A stretch of 64,000 bases of DNA from Hespellia stercorisuis DSM 15480 (GTDB lineage Bacteria > Bacillota > Clostridia > Lachnospirales > Lachnospiraceae): assembly GCF_900142165.1 (NCBI RefSeq), contig NZ_FQZY01000012.1, forward strand, positions 35,761 to 99,760, written 5' to 3'. Within the stretch, counting starts at the first letter, position 1; each line of letters begins with the position of its first letter. Both the position numbers and the translations under genes were made by a program. Positions 25,791-36,678 of the stretch are shown here, piece after piece. A model generated the notes under the pieces. It did not search any database. It saw only the letters and a program-made list of their open reading frames with translations, and was not told where the DNA came from.

Positions 25791-27485
25791 ATGAAAAAGA
25801 GAGTATTATCGATCCTGATGGCAGGCGCACTCGCATTGGCGCTGACAGCCTGCGGCGGAGGCGGCTCAGACAGCAAGAATGCGGAGAGCGGAGAGAAAGA
25901 CAGTGAACAGTACATCAATACATACCTGTATGCAGAGCCCACCACGATGGATCCCAGTCTGCGATCAGATCAGTACTCCAGCGAAATCTTAATCAGCACC
26001 ATGGAAGGTCTGATCCGTATGGAGCAGAGAGACGGAGAATACGAGGCAGAGCCGGGCGATGCAGAAAGCTGGGAGACAAGCGAGGACGGAAAGGTATGGA
26101 CGTTTCACCTGGGCGAAGACAGAAAATGGAGCGACGGGGAGCCGGTAACGGCAGATCAGTATGTGTATTCCCTGCGAAGAAGCGCGGATCCGGCAACCGG
26201 ATGCCCAAACTCCTACTTTGTCACTCCGATTCTCAACTACGATGCGGTCAGCACCGGGGAGATGGCACCGGATCAGCTGGGTGTCAAGGCAGTGGATGAA
26301 CACACACTGGAGATCACATTGACGAACCCGATGCCAAGCTTCTTAGAGAGCACCGATGCCAGTGTGTTTTACCCGCAGAGAGAAGACATCGTAAAAGAGT
26401 ATGGTGACCAATACGGAGCGGATGCAGAAAAATTTGTTTACAACGGACCATTTACCATAAGTGAGTGGGTACACAACAGTTCGATGAAGCTTGTGAAAAA
26501 TGAGCAGTATTGGGACAGCGACAATGTGGATCTGGAGACGGTGAACTATCAGATCATGGCTGATGCAAGTACCATTGCCAATGCATACGACAGCGGTCAG
26601 ATCGATACGATTGATATAAGCTCCGAGGAAGAACTCCAGAAATACGAGGCAGATGACAGCAACAAGTATACAAAGATTTCCGGCGGATCGATAGTCTTCC
26701 AATTCTACAATACGACGGACAAGACATTTTCCAACCAGAATATCCGCAAAGCATTCACACTTGCGATCGATCAGGAGGATATGAATGAGATGGGCTTCGG
26801 AAATCTGAGAGAGCCTCTGTACGGATGGATCGCACCGGCATTTTCGGTGGACGGGAAGAGCATGCGTGACGCGGCAGGAGATCCGCTCAAGGACAGGAAG
26901 GCTGAGCTTGAAAAAGAGGGAAAAACACCAAAAGATGTGCTGATTGAGGGGATGGAGGAACTGGGACTGGGAAGTGATCCGTCCAAGCTGGATGTGACCT
27001 ATTCTCTGGCGGGAACGGATGACTGGTACCGTACATTTGGCGAATATCTGCAGCAGGTGTACAAGGATGAACTCGGTGTGAATCTGAAGATAGACTTCAC
27101 TGAGTGGGGAATCTTCTCGGACAATCTGGCAAATGGAAATTATCAGATCGGTTTCATGTCCTGGGGGGCATACTTCAATGATCCTTACGATATGCTGAGC
27201 ATCAATATGACAGATTTCAACCAGATTTCAACCAACTGGTCAAATCCAGAATACGACAGGCTCTGTGTGGCAGGTGCAACCGAGATGGATGCGGACAAAC
27301 GAATGGATGATTATGTGCAGGCAGAAAAGATTCTGATGGAAAACGATGTAATCTGTCCGCTGGCGACAAGTGTTGAACACAAGTTTACGAAATCTTACGT
27401 GCATGACAAATATGAAGAATACGGCGAAGAACGTTTGTATTTCATCCATCCGGGCTGGAAGAACGTATATACATCTGGAAGATAA
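25791..27485 (+). CDS. oppA: Peptide ABC transporter substrate-binding lipoprotein (OppA type)
   Basis: The extracellular solute-binding protein (family 5) of an oligopeptide importer. It has a lipoprotein signal peptide with lipobox LTAC and lipidated Cys21, then a Gly/Ser linker. The mature part has family 5 features: LYAEPTTMDPSL near the N-terminus, VWTFHLGEDRKWSDGEPVTADQYVYSLRR, and the IRKAFTLAIDQEDM hinge region. The 564-residue length and the rich acidic surface suit a peptide binder; the exact ligand cannot be read from sequence. The start has AAAAGGAGG upstream. It leads the oppABCDF-tldDE transcript. Confidence 0.94.
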   Translation: MKKRVLSILMAGALALALTACGGGGSDSKNAESGEKDSEQYINTYLYAEPTTMDPSLRSDQYSSEILISTMEGLIRMEQRDGEYEAEPGDAESWETSEDGKVWTFHLGEDRKWSDGEPVTADQYVYSLRRSADPATGCPNSYFVTPILNYDAVSTGEMAPDQLGVKAVDEHTLEITLTNPMPSFLESTDASVFYPQREDIVKEYGDQYGADAEKFVYNGPFTISEWVHNSSMKLVKNEQYWDSDNVDLETVNYQIMADASTIANAYDSGQIDTIDISSEEELQKYEADDSNKYTKISGGSIVFQFYNTTDKTFSNQNIRKAFTLAIDQEDMNEMGFGNLREPLYGWIAPAFSVDGKSMRDAAGDPLKDRKAELEKEGKTPKDVLIEGMEELGLGSDPSKLDVTYSLAGTDDWYRTFGEYLQQVYKDELGVNLKIDFTEWGIFSDNLANGNYQIGFMSWGAYFNDPYDMLSINMTDFNQISTNWSNPEYDRLCVAGATEMDADKRMDDYVQAEKILMENDVICPLATSVEHKFTKSYVHDKYEEYGEERLYFIHPGWKNVYTSGR

Positions 27486-27503
27486 TACTAGGAGGAGACC
27501 ATT

Positions 27504-28433
27504 GTGGCAAAATATGTGGTAAAAAGAATCTGTTATATGCTGCTTACACTTTTTACAGTTGCATCCATCACATTTTTCCTGATGAGAAGCATTCCGGGAG
27601 ATCCGCTTGCGAGTATGGCCAAGACCCTTCCGGAGCAGACGAAAGAGAACTTTTATGCAAAATACGGTCTGGATCAGCCGTTATATAAACAGTATTTCAA
27701 ATATATGGAAGGTCTGGTGCATCTGGATCTCGGGGAGAGCATTCTCTATGCGGGGCGCTCTGTCACATCGGAAATCGCGAGGACATCACCCGTATCTGGA
27801 ATGGTGGGAGGAACCGCGCTGATCATCGGTACTTTCATCGGCGTATGCCTTGGAATGGTGGCGGCGCTGAAGAAAAACAGGTGGCCCGACTATGTGGTCA
27901 TGTTTATTGCGATCCTTGGGGCGACCATACCGGTTTTTGTGCTGGCATCGCTGATGCAGTATGTATTTGCGGTCCAGCTCGGATGGCTGCCCGCATCCGG
28001 ATGGGGAAAGCCGGTACATATGGTCCTTCCGGTGATCGTGCTGGGTTTCGGGTCTGTGGCGACCTATGCCCGGTATATCAAATCCAGCATGCTGGATACC
28101 CTGGGGCAGGATTATGTACTGACCGCCCGCGCGAAGGGACTGAGTGAGCGTGCGGTCATTCTAAAGCATGTGCTTCGCAATTCGCTGCTCCCGGCGGTGA
28201 CTATTTTCTCCAGCAGTATCGTCGGCGTGTTTACGGGGGCCTTTGTGACAGAGAAAATGTTCTCGATACCGGGGATCGGATTGTATTACGTATCCTCCAT
28301 CAACAACAATGACTATACGATGGTGATGGGAACGACGGTATTCTATGCAGCGTTGTTCATCATCATGCAGCTGGTCGTAGATTTCGTGTATATGATACTG
28401 GATCCGCGTATTAGAATCGCATCGGACAGATAG
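27504..28433 (+). CDS. oppB: Peptide ABC transporter permease OppB
   Basis: A 309-residue BPD_transp_1 membrane subunit. The N-terminal helix (YMLLTLFTVASITFFLMRSIPGDP) is typical of the DppB/OppB class, and the cytoplasmic coupling loop with the EAA motif lies near 195-220 (DYVLTARAKGLSERAVILKHVLRNSLLP). The start is GTG at 27504, preceded by AGGAGGAG. It is spaced 18 bp after oppA and 10 bp before oppC, as part of one operon. Confidence 0.94.
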   Translation: MAKYVVKRICYMLLTLFTVASITFFLMRSIPGDPLASMAKTLPEQTKENFYAKYGLDQPLYKQYFKYMEGLVHLDLGESILYAGRSVTSEIARTSPVSGMVGGTALIIGTFIGVCLGMVAALKKNRWPDYVVMFIAILGATIPVFVLASLMQYVFAVQLGWLPASGWGKPVHMVLPVIVLGFGSVATYARYIKSSMLDTLGQDYVLTARAKGLSERAVILKHVLRNSLLPAVTIFSSSIVGVFTGAFVTEKMFSIPGIGLYYVSSINNNDYTMVMGTTVFYAALFIIMQLVVDFVYMILDPRIRIASDR

Positions 28434-28443
28434 GGAGGAAGAT

Positions 28444-29364
28444 ATGCAGAACATACCAATAGAAAAGTTTCAAATCACAGGTCTGAATGAGAATAGCATG
28501 GAAGCCGCGTCCAGACCACAGGTCGGATATCTGCGGGACGCATGGATGAGACTCCGTAAAAATAAAGTGGCGACCGCATCCCTGATTCTGCTGTTTGTGA
28601 TCGTTCTGATGGTCATGATCGGGCCAAAGCTGAGCGGCTACGCCTTTGAACAGATTGACAAGACGGCCAGAAATGCAGCGCCTTGTGCAAAGCACTGGTT
28701 TGGGACAGATAAGCTGGGCAGAGACATTTTCGCCAGAGTCTGGATCAGCGGACGTGTATCGCTGACCATCGGCGTCCTCGGTGCATTGATCTGCGCCGTG
28801 ATCGGGTGTATTTATGGCGGAATTGCCGCGTATTTTGGCGGTGCGGTAGATACGGTCATGATGCGCATCGTGGAGATCCTGATCAGCGTGCCGTATCTGA
28901 TCGTTGTTATCGTATTTTCGCTTGTACTGCAGAGCAAGGGGATACTGACCTTGATTCTTGCCATGACAATCACCGGGTGGTGTACCATGGCAAGGTTTGT
29001 CAGGGCGCAGATGCTGGCGATTAAAAATGAAGAGTACATTCTGGCGGCACAGGCGCTGGGGGTCAGACCGTGGAAAGTCATTTTGCGCCACATGATTCCC
29101 AATACGCTGAGCACTGTGATCGTCTCTATCACCTTTGACATTCCGGGGTATATTTTCTCGGAAGCGTTCTTAAGCTATATCGGGCTTGGGATCCAGCCGC
29201 CGAACACGAGCTGGGGTGTGATGGCATCCTCCGCGCAGTCTGTGTTTACATTTTATCCGTACCAGTTGTTTTTTCCGGCAGTTATGATAGCACTGACTAT
29301 GCTGTGCTTCACGCTCCTTGGGGACGGCCTGAGAGATGCGCTGGATCCAAAATTAAGAAAGTAG
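28444..29364 (+). CDS. oppC: Peptide ABC transporter permease OppC
   Basis: A 306-residue permease of the DppC/OppC class, with the characteristic long cytoplasmic N-terminus and the OppC_N helix (TASLILLFVIVLMVMIGPKL). The HWFGTDKLGRDIFARVWISGRVSL segment marks this subfamily. The EAA coupling loop is EYILAAQALGVRPWKVILRHMIPN near 200-225. It pairs with OppB to form the channel. GGGAGGAAG precedes the start. Confidence 0.94.
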   Translation: MQNIPIEKFQITGLNENSMEAASRPQVGYLRDAWMRLRKNKVATASLILLFVIVLMVMIGPKLSGYAFEQIDKTARNAAPCAKHWFGTDKLGRDIFARVWISGRVSLTIGVLGALICAVIGCIYGGIAAYFGGAVDTVMMRIVEILISVPYLIVVIVFSLVLQSKGILTLILAMTITGWCTMARFVRAQMLAIKNEEYILAAQALGVRPWKVILRHMIPNTLSTVIVSITFDIPGYIFSEAFLSYIGLGIQPPNTSWGVMASSAQSVFTFYPYQLFFPAVMIALTMLCFTLLGDGLRDALDPKLRK

Positions 29365-29374
29365 GTGCGGGAAG

Positions 29375-30403
29375 ATGGAAAAAATATTAGAGGTCAATAA
29401 TTTACAGGTTTCCTTTCATACATATGCGGGGGATGTGAAGGCGGTCCGTGGTGTGAGCTTTGAGCTGGAAAAGGGAGAGACGCTGGCATTTGTCGGGGAA
29501 TCCGGATGTGGAAAAACAGTGACGGCGAAGGCGATTATGCGGCTTTTGCAGCCACCGTTTGCTGAGATAAAGAAAGAGTCCAAAATCATGTATCAGGATA
29601 AAGACGTTATGAAGATGTCCAAAAAAGAGCTGCAGGCCTATCGGGGAAATGATGTCGGTATGATCTTTCAGGATCCCATGACATCTCTGAACCCGACCAT
29701 GACGATCGGAAAGCAGATCATGGAAAGTCTGATGCTTCATCGAAAGCTGGACAAAAAACAGGCGAGGGAGGAAGCAATTGAAATGCTCCGGGTGGTGAAG
29801 ATCTCGGATGCAGAGAAGCGGGTGGACGATTACCCCCATCAGCTTTCCGGCGGGATGCGCCAGAGAGTGATGATTGCGATTGCCCTGTCCTGCAATCCTG
29901 CACTTCTGATTGCGGATGAACCGACAACGGCGCTGGACGTGACGATTCAGGCACAGATCATGCGGCTTCTGGGAGATCTGAAAAAAGAGAGAGATACGGC
30001 GATTATCCTGGTCACCCATGATCTGGGTGTGGTTGCCAATTTCGCGGACCGGATCCAGGTCATGTACGCGGGCCAGATCATCGAGCGGGGCACGGCGAAA
30101 GAAATATTCTACCATGCAAAGCATCCTTATACATGGGCACTGCTGGCTTCGGTACCGAAGCTGGATACGGAGAATAAGGGCGAACTTTACGCTTTAAAAG
30201 GGACACCGCCAGATCTGATTTTGGAAATGAACCACTGTCCGTTTGCGGACCGGTGTGAGTACTGTATGGGCATCTGCAGGGAAACGATGCCGGAGGAGAC
30301 TTTGGTTGACGGAACCCATCGGGTATCCTGTTGGCTGCAGCATCCCAGTGCACCCAGAGTGCAATCCTATTATGAGAAATGCGGGGTGAGAGAACATGAA
30401 TAA
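29375..30403 (+). CDS. oppD: Peptide ABC transporter ATPase OppD
   Basis: A 342-residue nucleotide-binding subunit with Walker A GESGCGKT near 40, signature LSGGMRQRV near 157 and Walker [14 protein letters not shown]. The C-terminal oligo/dipeptide extension contains four cysteines ([14 protein letters not shown]), a pattern that in some OppD/F homologues holds an iron-sulfur cluster. It overlaps oppF by 8 bp. Confidence 0.94.
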   Translation: MEKILEVNNLQVSFHTYAGDVKAVRGVSFELEKGETLAFVGESGCGKTVTAKAIMRLLQPPFAEIKKESKIMYQDKDVMKMSKKELQAYRGNDVGMIFQDPMTSLNPTMTIGKQIMESLMLHRKLDKKQAREEAIEMLRVVKISDAEKRVDDYPHQLSGGMRQRVMIAIALSCNPALLIADEPTTALDVTIQAQIMRLLGDLKKERDTAIILVTHDLGVVANFADRIQVMYAGQIIERGTAKEIFYHAKHPYTWALLASVPKLDTENKGELYALKGTPPDLILEMNHCPFADRCEYCMGICRETMPEETLVDGTHRVSCWLQHPSAPRVQSYYEKCGVREHE

Positions 30404-31379
30404 TCAGTTAATCGAAGTGAAAGATCTGTGTAAATATTTTCCGGCAGGAAAAGGAAATACACTGAAAGCGGTGGATCATGTCAATCTCACGATCAACCGC
30501 GGCGAGACACTGGGGCTAGTGGGCGAGTCCGGGTGCGGGAAGACCACCTGCGGACGCACGATTCTGAAGCTTTACCAGCCCACGGCGGGGCAGGTGATAT
30601 TTGACGGGAAGGACATCAGCGGGCTGAAAGGGAAAGAGCTGCTGAAGTTCAAGAAACGCGCCCAGATTATTTTTCAGGATCCCTATTCCTCGCTGGATCC
30701 ACGCATGACGATCGGAGAGATTATTGCGGAGGGGATGGACGTGCACTGCAATTATAATAAGAAGGAAAGGGACGCGAAGGTGGCAGAACTCTTGAACAGC
30801 GTGGGAATGAAAGAGGATTATGCAAATCGATTTGCTCATGAGCTCTCGGGCGGGCAGCGGCAGAGAGTCGGAATTGCCCGCGCGCTGGCGGTGGATCCGG
30901 ATTTTATTGTATGTGATGAACCGATCTCGGCGCTGGATGTGTCTATTCAGGCGCAGGTTGTCAATCTGCTGATCAAGCTTCAGCGGGAGCGTGGACTGAC
31001 CTATCTGTTTATTTCCCATGACCTTTCCATGGTGCGCCACATATCGGATAGGGTGGGGGTTATGTACCTGGGCAGTCTGGTGGAAATGACGGGGAGCGGA
31101 GAGATATTTGCGCATCCGCTGCATCCTTACACAAAGGTACTCATGTCTGCAATCCCGGTGGCGGATCCGGAGGCAAATGGCTCGGAGGAAGAACTGGAGA
31201 TCAAGGGTGAGGTGCCAAGTCCCGTTCATGCGCCGAGCGGATGCAAATTCCGGACCAGATGTTCTTACGCGACGGACATCTGTGCGCAGGAAGTACCGGA
31301 ACTTCGGGAAGTGACAGAAGGACATTTTGTGGCGTGCCACCACTGCGGTGAGAGCGGGGAACAGCAAAAAAATGCTTAG
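30396..31379 (+). CDS. oppF: Peptide ABC transporter ATPase OppF
   Basis: A 327-residue second ATPase of the importer with Walker A GESGCGKT, signature [15 protein letters not shown] and Walker [13 protein letters not shown]. The C-terminal extension includes [15 protein letters not shown], again a Cys-rich motif of the OppD/F subfamily. The start overlaps oppD. tldD follows after 9 bp, so the peptidase pair is in the same transcript as the transporter. Confidence 0.94.
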   Translation: MNNQLIEVKDLCKYFPAGKGNTLKAVDHVNLTINRGETLGLVGESGCGKTTCGRTILKLYQPTAGQVIFDGKDISGLKGKELLKFKKRAQIIFQDPYSSLDPRMTIGEIIAEGMDVHCNYNKKERDAKVAELLNSVGMKEDYANRFAHELSGGQRQRVGIARALAVDPDFIVCDEPISALDVSIQAQVVNLLIKLQRERGLTYLFISHDLSMVRHISDRVGVMYLGSLVEMTGSGEIFAHPLHPYTKVLMSAIPVADPEANGSEEELEIKGEVPSPVHAPSGCKFRTRCSYATDICAQEVPELREVTEGHFVACHHCGESGEQQKNA

Positions 31380-31388
31380 GAGGAAAGA

Positions 31389-32813
31389 ATGCTTTCAAAA
31401 AGTATGATTGAGGATGTGTTGGACGAAGCATGTCTGCGGGGAGCTGATTTTGCGGAGGTCTATGATGAGAATACATTTCTGCAGGAGACTCAGCTGAACC
31501 AGGAGGAGATTGAGCAGAGCCTGACGGGAAGGGAGTGCGGAGTGGGAATCCGGGTATTTAAGGGGGACAGCTGTTACTACGGGTATACCAATGAGAAGTC
31601 GGAGGGAGTTATCCAAAGACTTACAAGGGATCTGACAAAATCCATGAAGGATGGTTCCATGACGGGGGATTTTGTGAAAAGTGGTTCTGTACCGGGAAAT
31701 TTTCGGATGAGGGACGGACTTTTCGAAAAAAAGAATTATACCATGGGGAAAGAGACCGCGCTCGCATCGGCGATGCCCCTTGGCCGGAGACTGGAGCCTG
31801 CAAAACTGGCGATTAGAGCCGGTATGGCATATGACGAAGAAATCGTCCGCATGCGGGTGAAGCTCACCGACATGGAGCAGCTGGTGCAGATTGCGAACAC
31901 GGAAGGGATCTATGTGCAGGATCAGCGGGTCAAGACCAGACTGTATATGACCTCCTTTGCGCAGAGCGGGACAGATCTCCAGAGCGGGTATTATGGCCCG
32001 GGCGCAATGAGGGGACATGACTATTATGACCGGATCGATGTGGAGGCGGCGGCGAGAGAAGCCTCCCGGCAGGCAAAGACGATTCTGCATGCCAGGGAAT
32101 GTCAGGGCGGACAGATGAGCGTCGTTGTGGATAACGGGTTCGGCGGACTTTTGTTTCATGAGGCCTGCGGCCACAGCCTGGAGGCAACCGTGATTGCGCG
32201 GGACTCCTCCGAATTTTGCGGGAAACTGGGAACACAGGTGGCCTCGGATGTAGTGACACTTGTGGACGATGGAAGTATCCCAAATGAATGGGGATCGCTC
32301 CATGTAGATGATGAGGGAATGCCGACACAGAGGAATGTGCTGATTGAGCAAGGTATTCTGAAAAGCTATCTGGTGGACCAGCTAAACGGGCAGCGTGCGA
32401 AGCTTGCTCCCACCGGTTCGGCGAGAAGGCAGAATTATAAATACATTCCGACCGCGCGGATGACTAACACGTACATTGCGCCGGGAGATCACGCGCCGGA
32501 GGAAATCATAGGTGCGACGGAGCATGGTCTGTATGTCCGGACGATCAACGGCGGTTCGGTCGATCCTGCGACGGGAGATTTTAACTTCAGCGCGGGAGAA
32601 TGCTATATGATCGAGCATGGCAGAATCGGTATGCCAGTCCGTGGCGTGACCTTGATCGGAAACGGCGGCAGTGTCCTGAAGAAAGTGGATATGGTGGGAA
32701 ATGATTTCGACCTGCGCCAGGGCTACTGTTTTGCATCCAGCGGGGCGCTCTTCATAGATGCCGGGCAGCCGACGGTTCGCATCAGCAGCATGACGGTAGG
32801 AGGAATTGGATAA
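31389..32813 (+). CDS. tldD: TldD-type metallopeptidase subunit
   Basis: A 474-residue member of the TldD/PmbA family with the zinc-binding HEACGH (HExxxH) near residue 257. In E. coli TldD and TldE form a heterodimer that degrades unfolded or modified peptides by threading them into the metal site, and matures microcin B17. The second family region with an N-terminal KSGSVP-like segment and the C-terminal YMIEHGRIGMPVRGVTLIGNG are visible. AGGAGG precedes the start. Placement directly behind oppF points to processing of imported peptides. Confidence 0.92.
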   Translation: MLSKSMIEDVLDEACLRGADFAEVYDENTFLQETQLNQEEIEQSLTGRECGVGIRVFKGDSCYYGYTNEKSEGVIQRLTRDLTKSMKDGSMTGDFVKSGSVPGNFRMRDGLFEKKNYTMGKETALASAMPLGRRLEPAKLAIRAGMAYDEEIVRMRVKLTDMEQLVQIANTEGIYVQDQRVKTRLYMTSFAQSGTDLQSGYYGPGAMRGHDYYDRIDVEAAAREASRQAKTILHARECQGGQMSVVVDNGFGGLLFHEACGHSLEATVIARDSSEFCGKLGTQVASDVVTLVDDGSIPNEWGSLHVDDEGMPTQRNVLIEQGILKSYLVDQLNGQRAKLAPTGSARRQNYKYIPTARMTNTYIAPGDHAPEEIIGATEHGLYVRTINGGSVDPATGDFNFSAGECYMIEHGRIGMPVRGVTLIGNGGSVLKKVDMVGNDFDLRQGYCFASSGALFIDAGQPTVRISSMTVGGIG

Positions 32814-32814
32814 G

Positions 32815-34143
32815 ATGACAGGTACATTTATTCGCAGATTTTCAAAAGCGGCCTATGAAAAGGGAATCGAGAGGCTTGAATTTTACGTAGAAAAGGTGCA
32901 GCAGGTTTCTGTGGAGGTCTATCAGGGAACAGTACAGAGCAGCCAGCTGAGTGAGGTGACTGCATGCCTTGTGCGGGGGGCGTATCATGGGTTCGCAGGA
33001 ACTGTCTCGGTGGAATCATTTTCGGAATCGCTTTTTGAGGAAGAACTGGAGACTATCAGAGAATTGGCAGAACTGTCACGCACGGAATTTGTGGCATCCA
33101 CATTGGTGCCCTGTCAGAATAAAAAAATATATACGCTCACAGAACCTGAAGAGCTGATTCGGAAAATGACGGAAAGTGAGAAAAAGGTAATCGGGGCGTA
33201 TCCGAAGCTGAAGAAGTTCGGACAATTGGTCTGCGCCGAACAGATCTGTACACGTTCCATTCTGAATGATGAGGGAGTCTGTATGGAGGACAGCAGCAGA
33301 CATGCGGTTCTGGAGGTGCGGGCGGAGGCAGAAAAAAACGATGTCGTTCAGACCGTGGGCAGCACATATTATGCGGGAGAGGCCGGGCAGATCGACATGG
33401 AAGCCATTTTGTCAGAGACCGCCGCAGAGACCTGTGGGATACTGGGAGCAAAGCCGGTCAAAACGGGCCGGTATCCGGTCATCCTGAAAAATAAGATCCT
33501 CTGTGAGATGCTGAGTATATTTACCAGTGCGTTCGGGGCGGACAATGTCCATAAAAATCTAAGCAGACTGGCCGGAAAAAAAGGAGAACAGATTGCCGCG
33601 GCGATCGTGAATCTGATCGAAGAACCGGATCTTGCCGGAGGAATCAACAACCGTACCTTTGACGATGAAGGGACGGCCACCTCAAAAAAGGAACTTGTAA
33701 AAGACGGTGTGATGCAGATGTATCTCTACAACCAGAAGGAGGCCAGAAAAGACGGATGCGCCTCCACCGGAAACGGCTTCAAACTGAATTATAAAAGCGA
33801 GCCGGAAATCTATGTCTCCAATCTGAAGTTGGTGGGAGAAGAGAAGACACGAGCCGAACTGATCCGTGAAATGGGCACTGGACTTTTCATCACAGAGTGC
33901 GACGGGATGTTCGCGGGAGCAGATGCGGTGACCGGCGATTTCTCCCTGATTTCCAAAGGATATCGGATTGAAGGCGGTGAGATTGCAGGGGGCGTCAATC
34001 AGATTACAGTCGCGGGGAATTTCTTTGAGATGATCAAAGAAATCAGCGGCATTTCCAATGATTATCTGATCACCGGGACGGAGCGGGGAGCCTATGTAGC
34101 ACCGTCGGTATTTGTGAAGCAACTTGTAGTGTCGGGGACATAG
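32815..34143 (+). CDS. pmbA: TldE/PmbA-type peptidase subunit
   Basis: A 442-residue TldD/PmbA family protein that lacks the HExxxH motif, as expected of the non-catalytic partner TldE. It has the family C-terminal GNGFKLNYKSEPEIYVSN-like and EGGEIAGGVNQITVAGNFFEMI segments. The ATG at 32815 overlaps the end of tldD, and TAGGAGG is correctly spaced from it; a TTG at 32806 is too close to that site. The last codons and the TAG stop fall in the left edge of a GGGGACGTAG palindromic repeat, so the native C-terminus may have been replaced. Confidence 0.9.
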   Translation: MTGTFIRRFSKAAYEKGIERLEFYVEKVQQVSVEVYQGTVQSSQLSEVTACLVRGAYHGFAGTVSVESFSESLFEEELETIRELAELSRTEFVASTLVPCQNKKIYTLTEPEELIRKMTESEKKVIGAYPKLKKFGQLVCAEQICTRSILNDEGVCMEDSSRHAVLEVRAEAEKNDVVQTVGSTYYAGEAGQIDMEAILSETAAETCGILGAKPVKTGRYPVILKNKILCEMLSIFTSAFGADNVHKNLSRLAGKKGEQIAAAIVNLIEEPDLAGGINNRTFDDEGTATSKKELVKDGVMQMYLYNQKEARKDGCASTGNGFKLNYKSEPEIYVSNLKLVGEEKTRAELIREMGTGLFITECDGMFAGADAVTGDFSLISKGYRIEGGEIAGGVNQITVAGNFFEMIKEISGISNDYLITGTERGAYVAPSVFVKQLVVSGT

Positions 34144-34215
34144 CAAAAAGGCAATTGGGGACGTAGCAAAGTTGCAACTTTGCTACGTCCCCAATTGCCC
34201 CTGAACCTGTCCCAA
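34133..34215. repeat. GGGGACGTAG palindromic repeat, copy 2
   Basis: The core 34150-34199 is a perfect 50-bp palindrome, containing the same 44 bp as at 23462-23505. The left flank GGGGACATAGCAAAAAGG and right flank AACCTGTCCC are shared with copy 1. The TAG in its left flank is the pmbA stop codon. Confidence 0.9.
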
Positions 34216-34223
34216 AATGAAAC

Positions 34224-34252
34224 TTGTATATTGAACAAAGATGTGGTATCAT
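34224..34252 (+). promoter_or_regulatory. Probable promoter of glpP
   Basis: TTGTAT and TATCAT are spaced 17 bp, about 110 bp upstream of the glpP start, leaving a leader that holds the hairpin at 34283-34328. Confidence 0.45.
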
Positions 34253-34282
34253 CAAATCAACGAAATAATGATAGAGCCGGAG

Positions 34283-34331
34283 AGAGCAGATTATATACAG
34301 CAGACATGCTGTCTTATAGTTATGCTCTTTT
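34283..34331 (+). promoter_or_regulatory. Leader hairpin with T-run upstream of glpP
   Basis: Nested stems AGAGCA/TGCTCT (outer) and ACAGCA/TGCTGT (inner) are followed by TTTT. This has the form of a leaky leader terminator of the kind GlpP controls in B. subtilis glp leaders. Direct GlpP binding here is inference. Confidence 0.45.
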
Positions 34332-34362
34332 CGCTTCGCAGGGGAAATAAGGAGAAAGCCGG

Positions 34363-34932
34363 ATGGAACAGAGAATATATGACAGTGTGGCAGAAAACCC
34401 GATCATTGCTGCCGTGAAGGATATGGAGGGATTGAACAAATGCATAAAACTGGAAGACGTGAAGATGATCTTCATTCTCTTCGGTGATATCAACACCATC
34501 AACAGCATTGTTGAGATGGTCAAGGCATCGGGAAAGCTTGCCATGGTTCACATAGATCTGCTGGTGGGGCTCAGCGCGCAGGAAGTGTCGGTGGATTTTA
34601 TAAAAATGAATACACAGGCGGACGGCATCATCACGACAAAGCAGAGGCTGGTCAGACGTGGAAAAGAACTGGGACTGTGCACGATTCTCAGAATGTTTAT
34701 TCTGGATTCGCTTTCCCTGGAAAATGTAAAAAAGCAGGTAAACATTGAAAAGCCTGACATTATAGAGATTCTGCCGGGAGTGATGCCGAAAATCATCAGA
34801 CGGATCTGCAGCTGTACGAAGATCCCGGTCATTGCGGGCGGTCTTATTGCGGATAAGGAAGACATTGTCGGTGCACTGAATGCCGGGGCAATCGCAGTAT
34901 CATCCACAAATGAAAACGTATGGGAAATGTAA
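34363..34932 (+). CDS. glpP: Glycerol-3-phosphate responsive antiterminator GlpP
   Basis: A 189-residue protein of the GlpP family (TIM-barrel like). It binds glycerol-3-phosphate and stabilises or antiterminates glp leader mRNA in Bacillus. Family stretches include HIDLLVGLS near 62, DGIITTKQRLV and a C-terminal IPVIAGGLIADKEDI and GAIAVSSTN. GGAGAAAG precedes the start. It is the first gene of the glycerol cluster, and a leader hairpin precedes it. Confidence 0.93.
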   Translation: MEQRIYDSVAENPIIAAVKDMEGLNKCIKLEDVKMIFILFGDINTINSIVEMVKASGKLAMVHIDLLVGLSAQEVSVDFIKMNTQADGIITTKQRLVRRGKELGLCTILRMFILDSLSLENVKKQVNIEKPDIIEILPGVMPKIIRRICSCTKIPVIAGGLIADKEDIVGALNAGAIAVSSTNENVWEM

Positions 34933-34965
34933 GGCTGCACTGCTGATTAAACGGGCGAGTCTTGA

Positions 34966-36486
<1,521 letters not shown>

Positions 36487-36678
36487 AGATTGCGGAGACA
36501 GAGAGTTGTGCAATGAGGAGTGTCGAAAGGCACTTTGATTTGTGTGACTCTTTTTCTTTACAAATGATCAGAAAAAAGCAACCCCTGATTTTTTACCTGT
36601 TATTTTCAAATAGGATTGCCTGATTTTAACAATAATAGTGTAACATTGAACAGCTATTATGGAAAAAGGAGATAAAAT

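Noticed and set aside
31389..34143. TldD/TldE as part of a microcin or other RiPP gene cluster
   Set aside because: No small precursor gene, cyclodehydratase, radical-SAM maturase or exporter is adjacent; the neighbours are an importer and peptidases.
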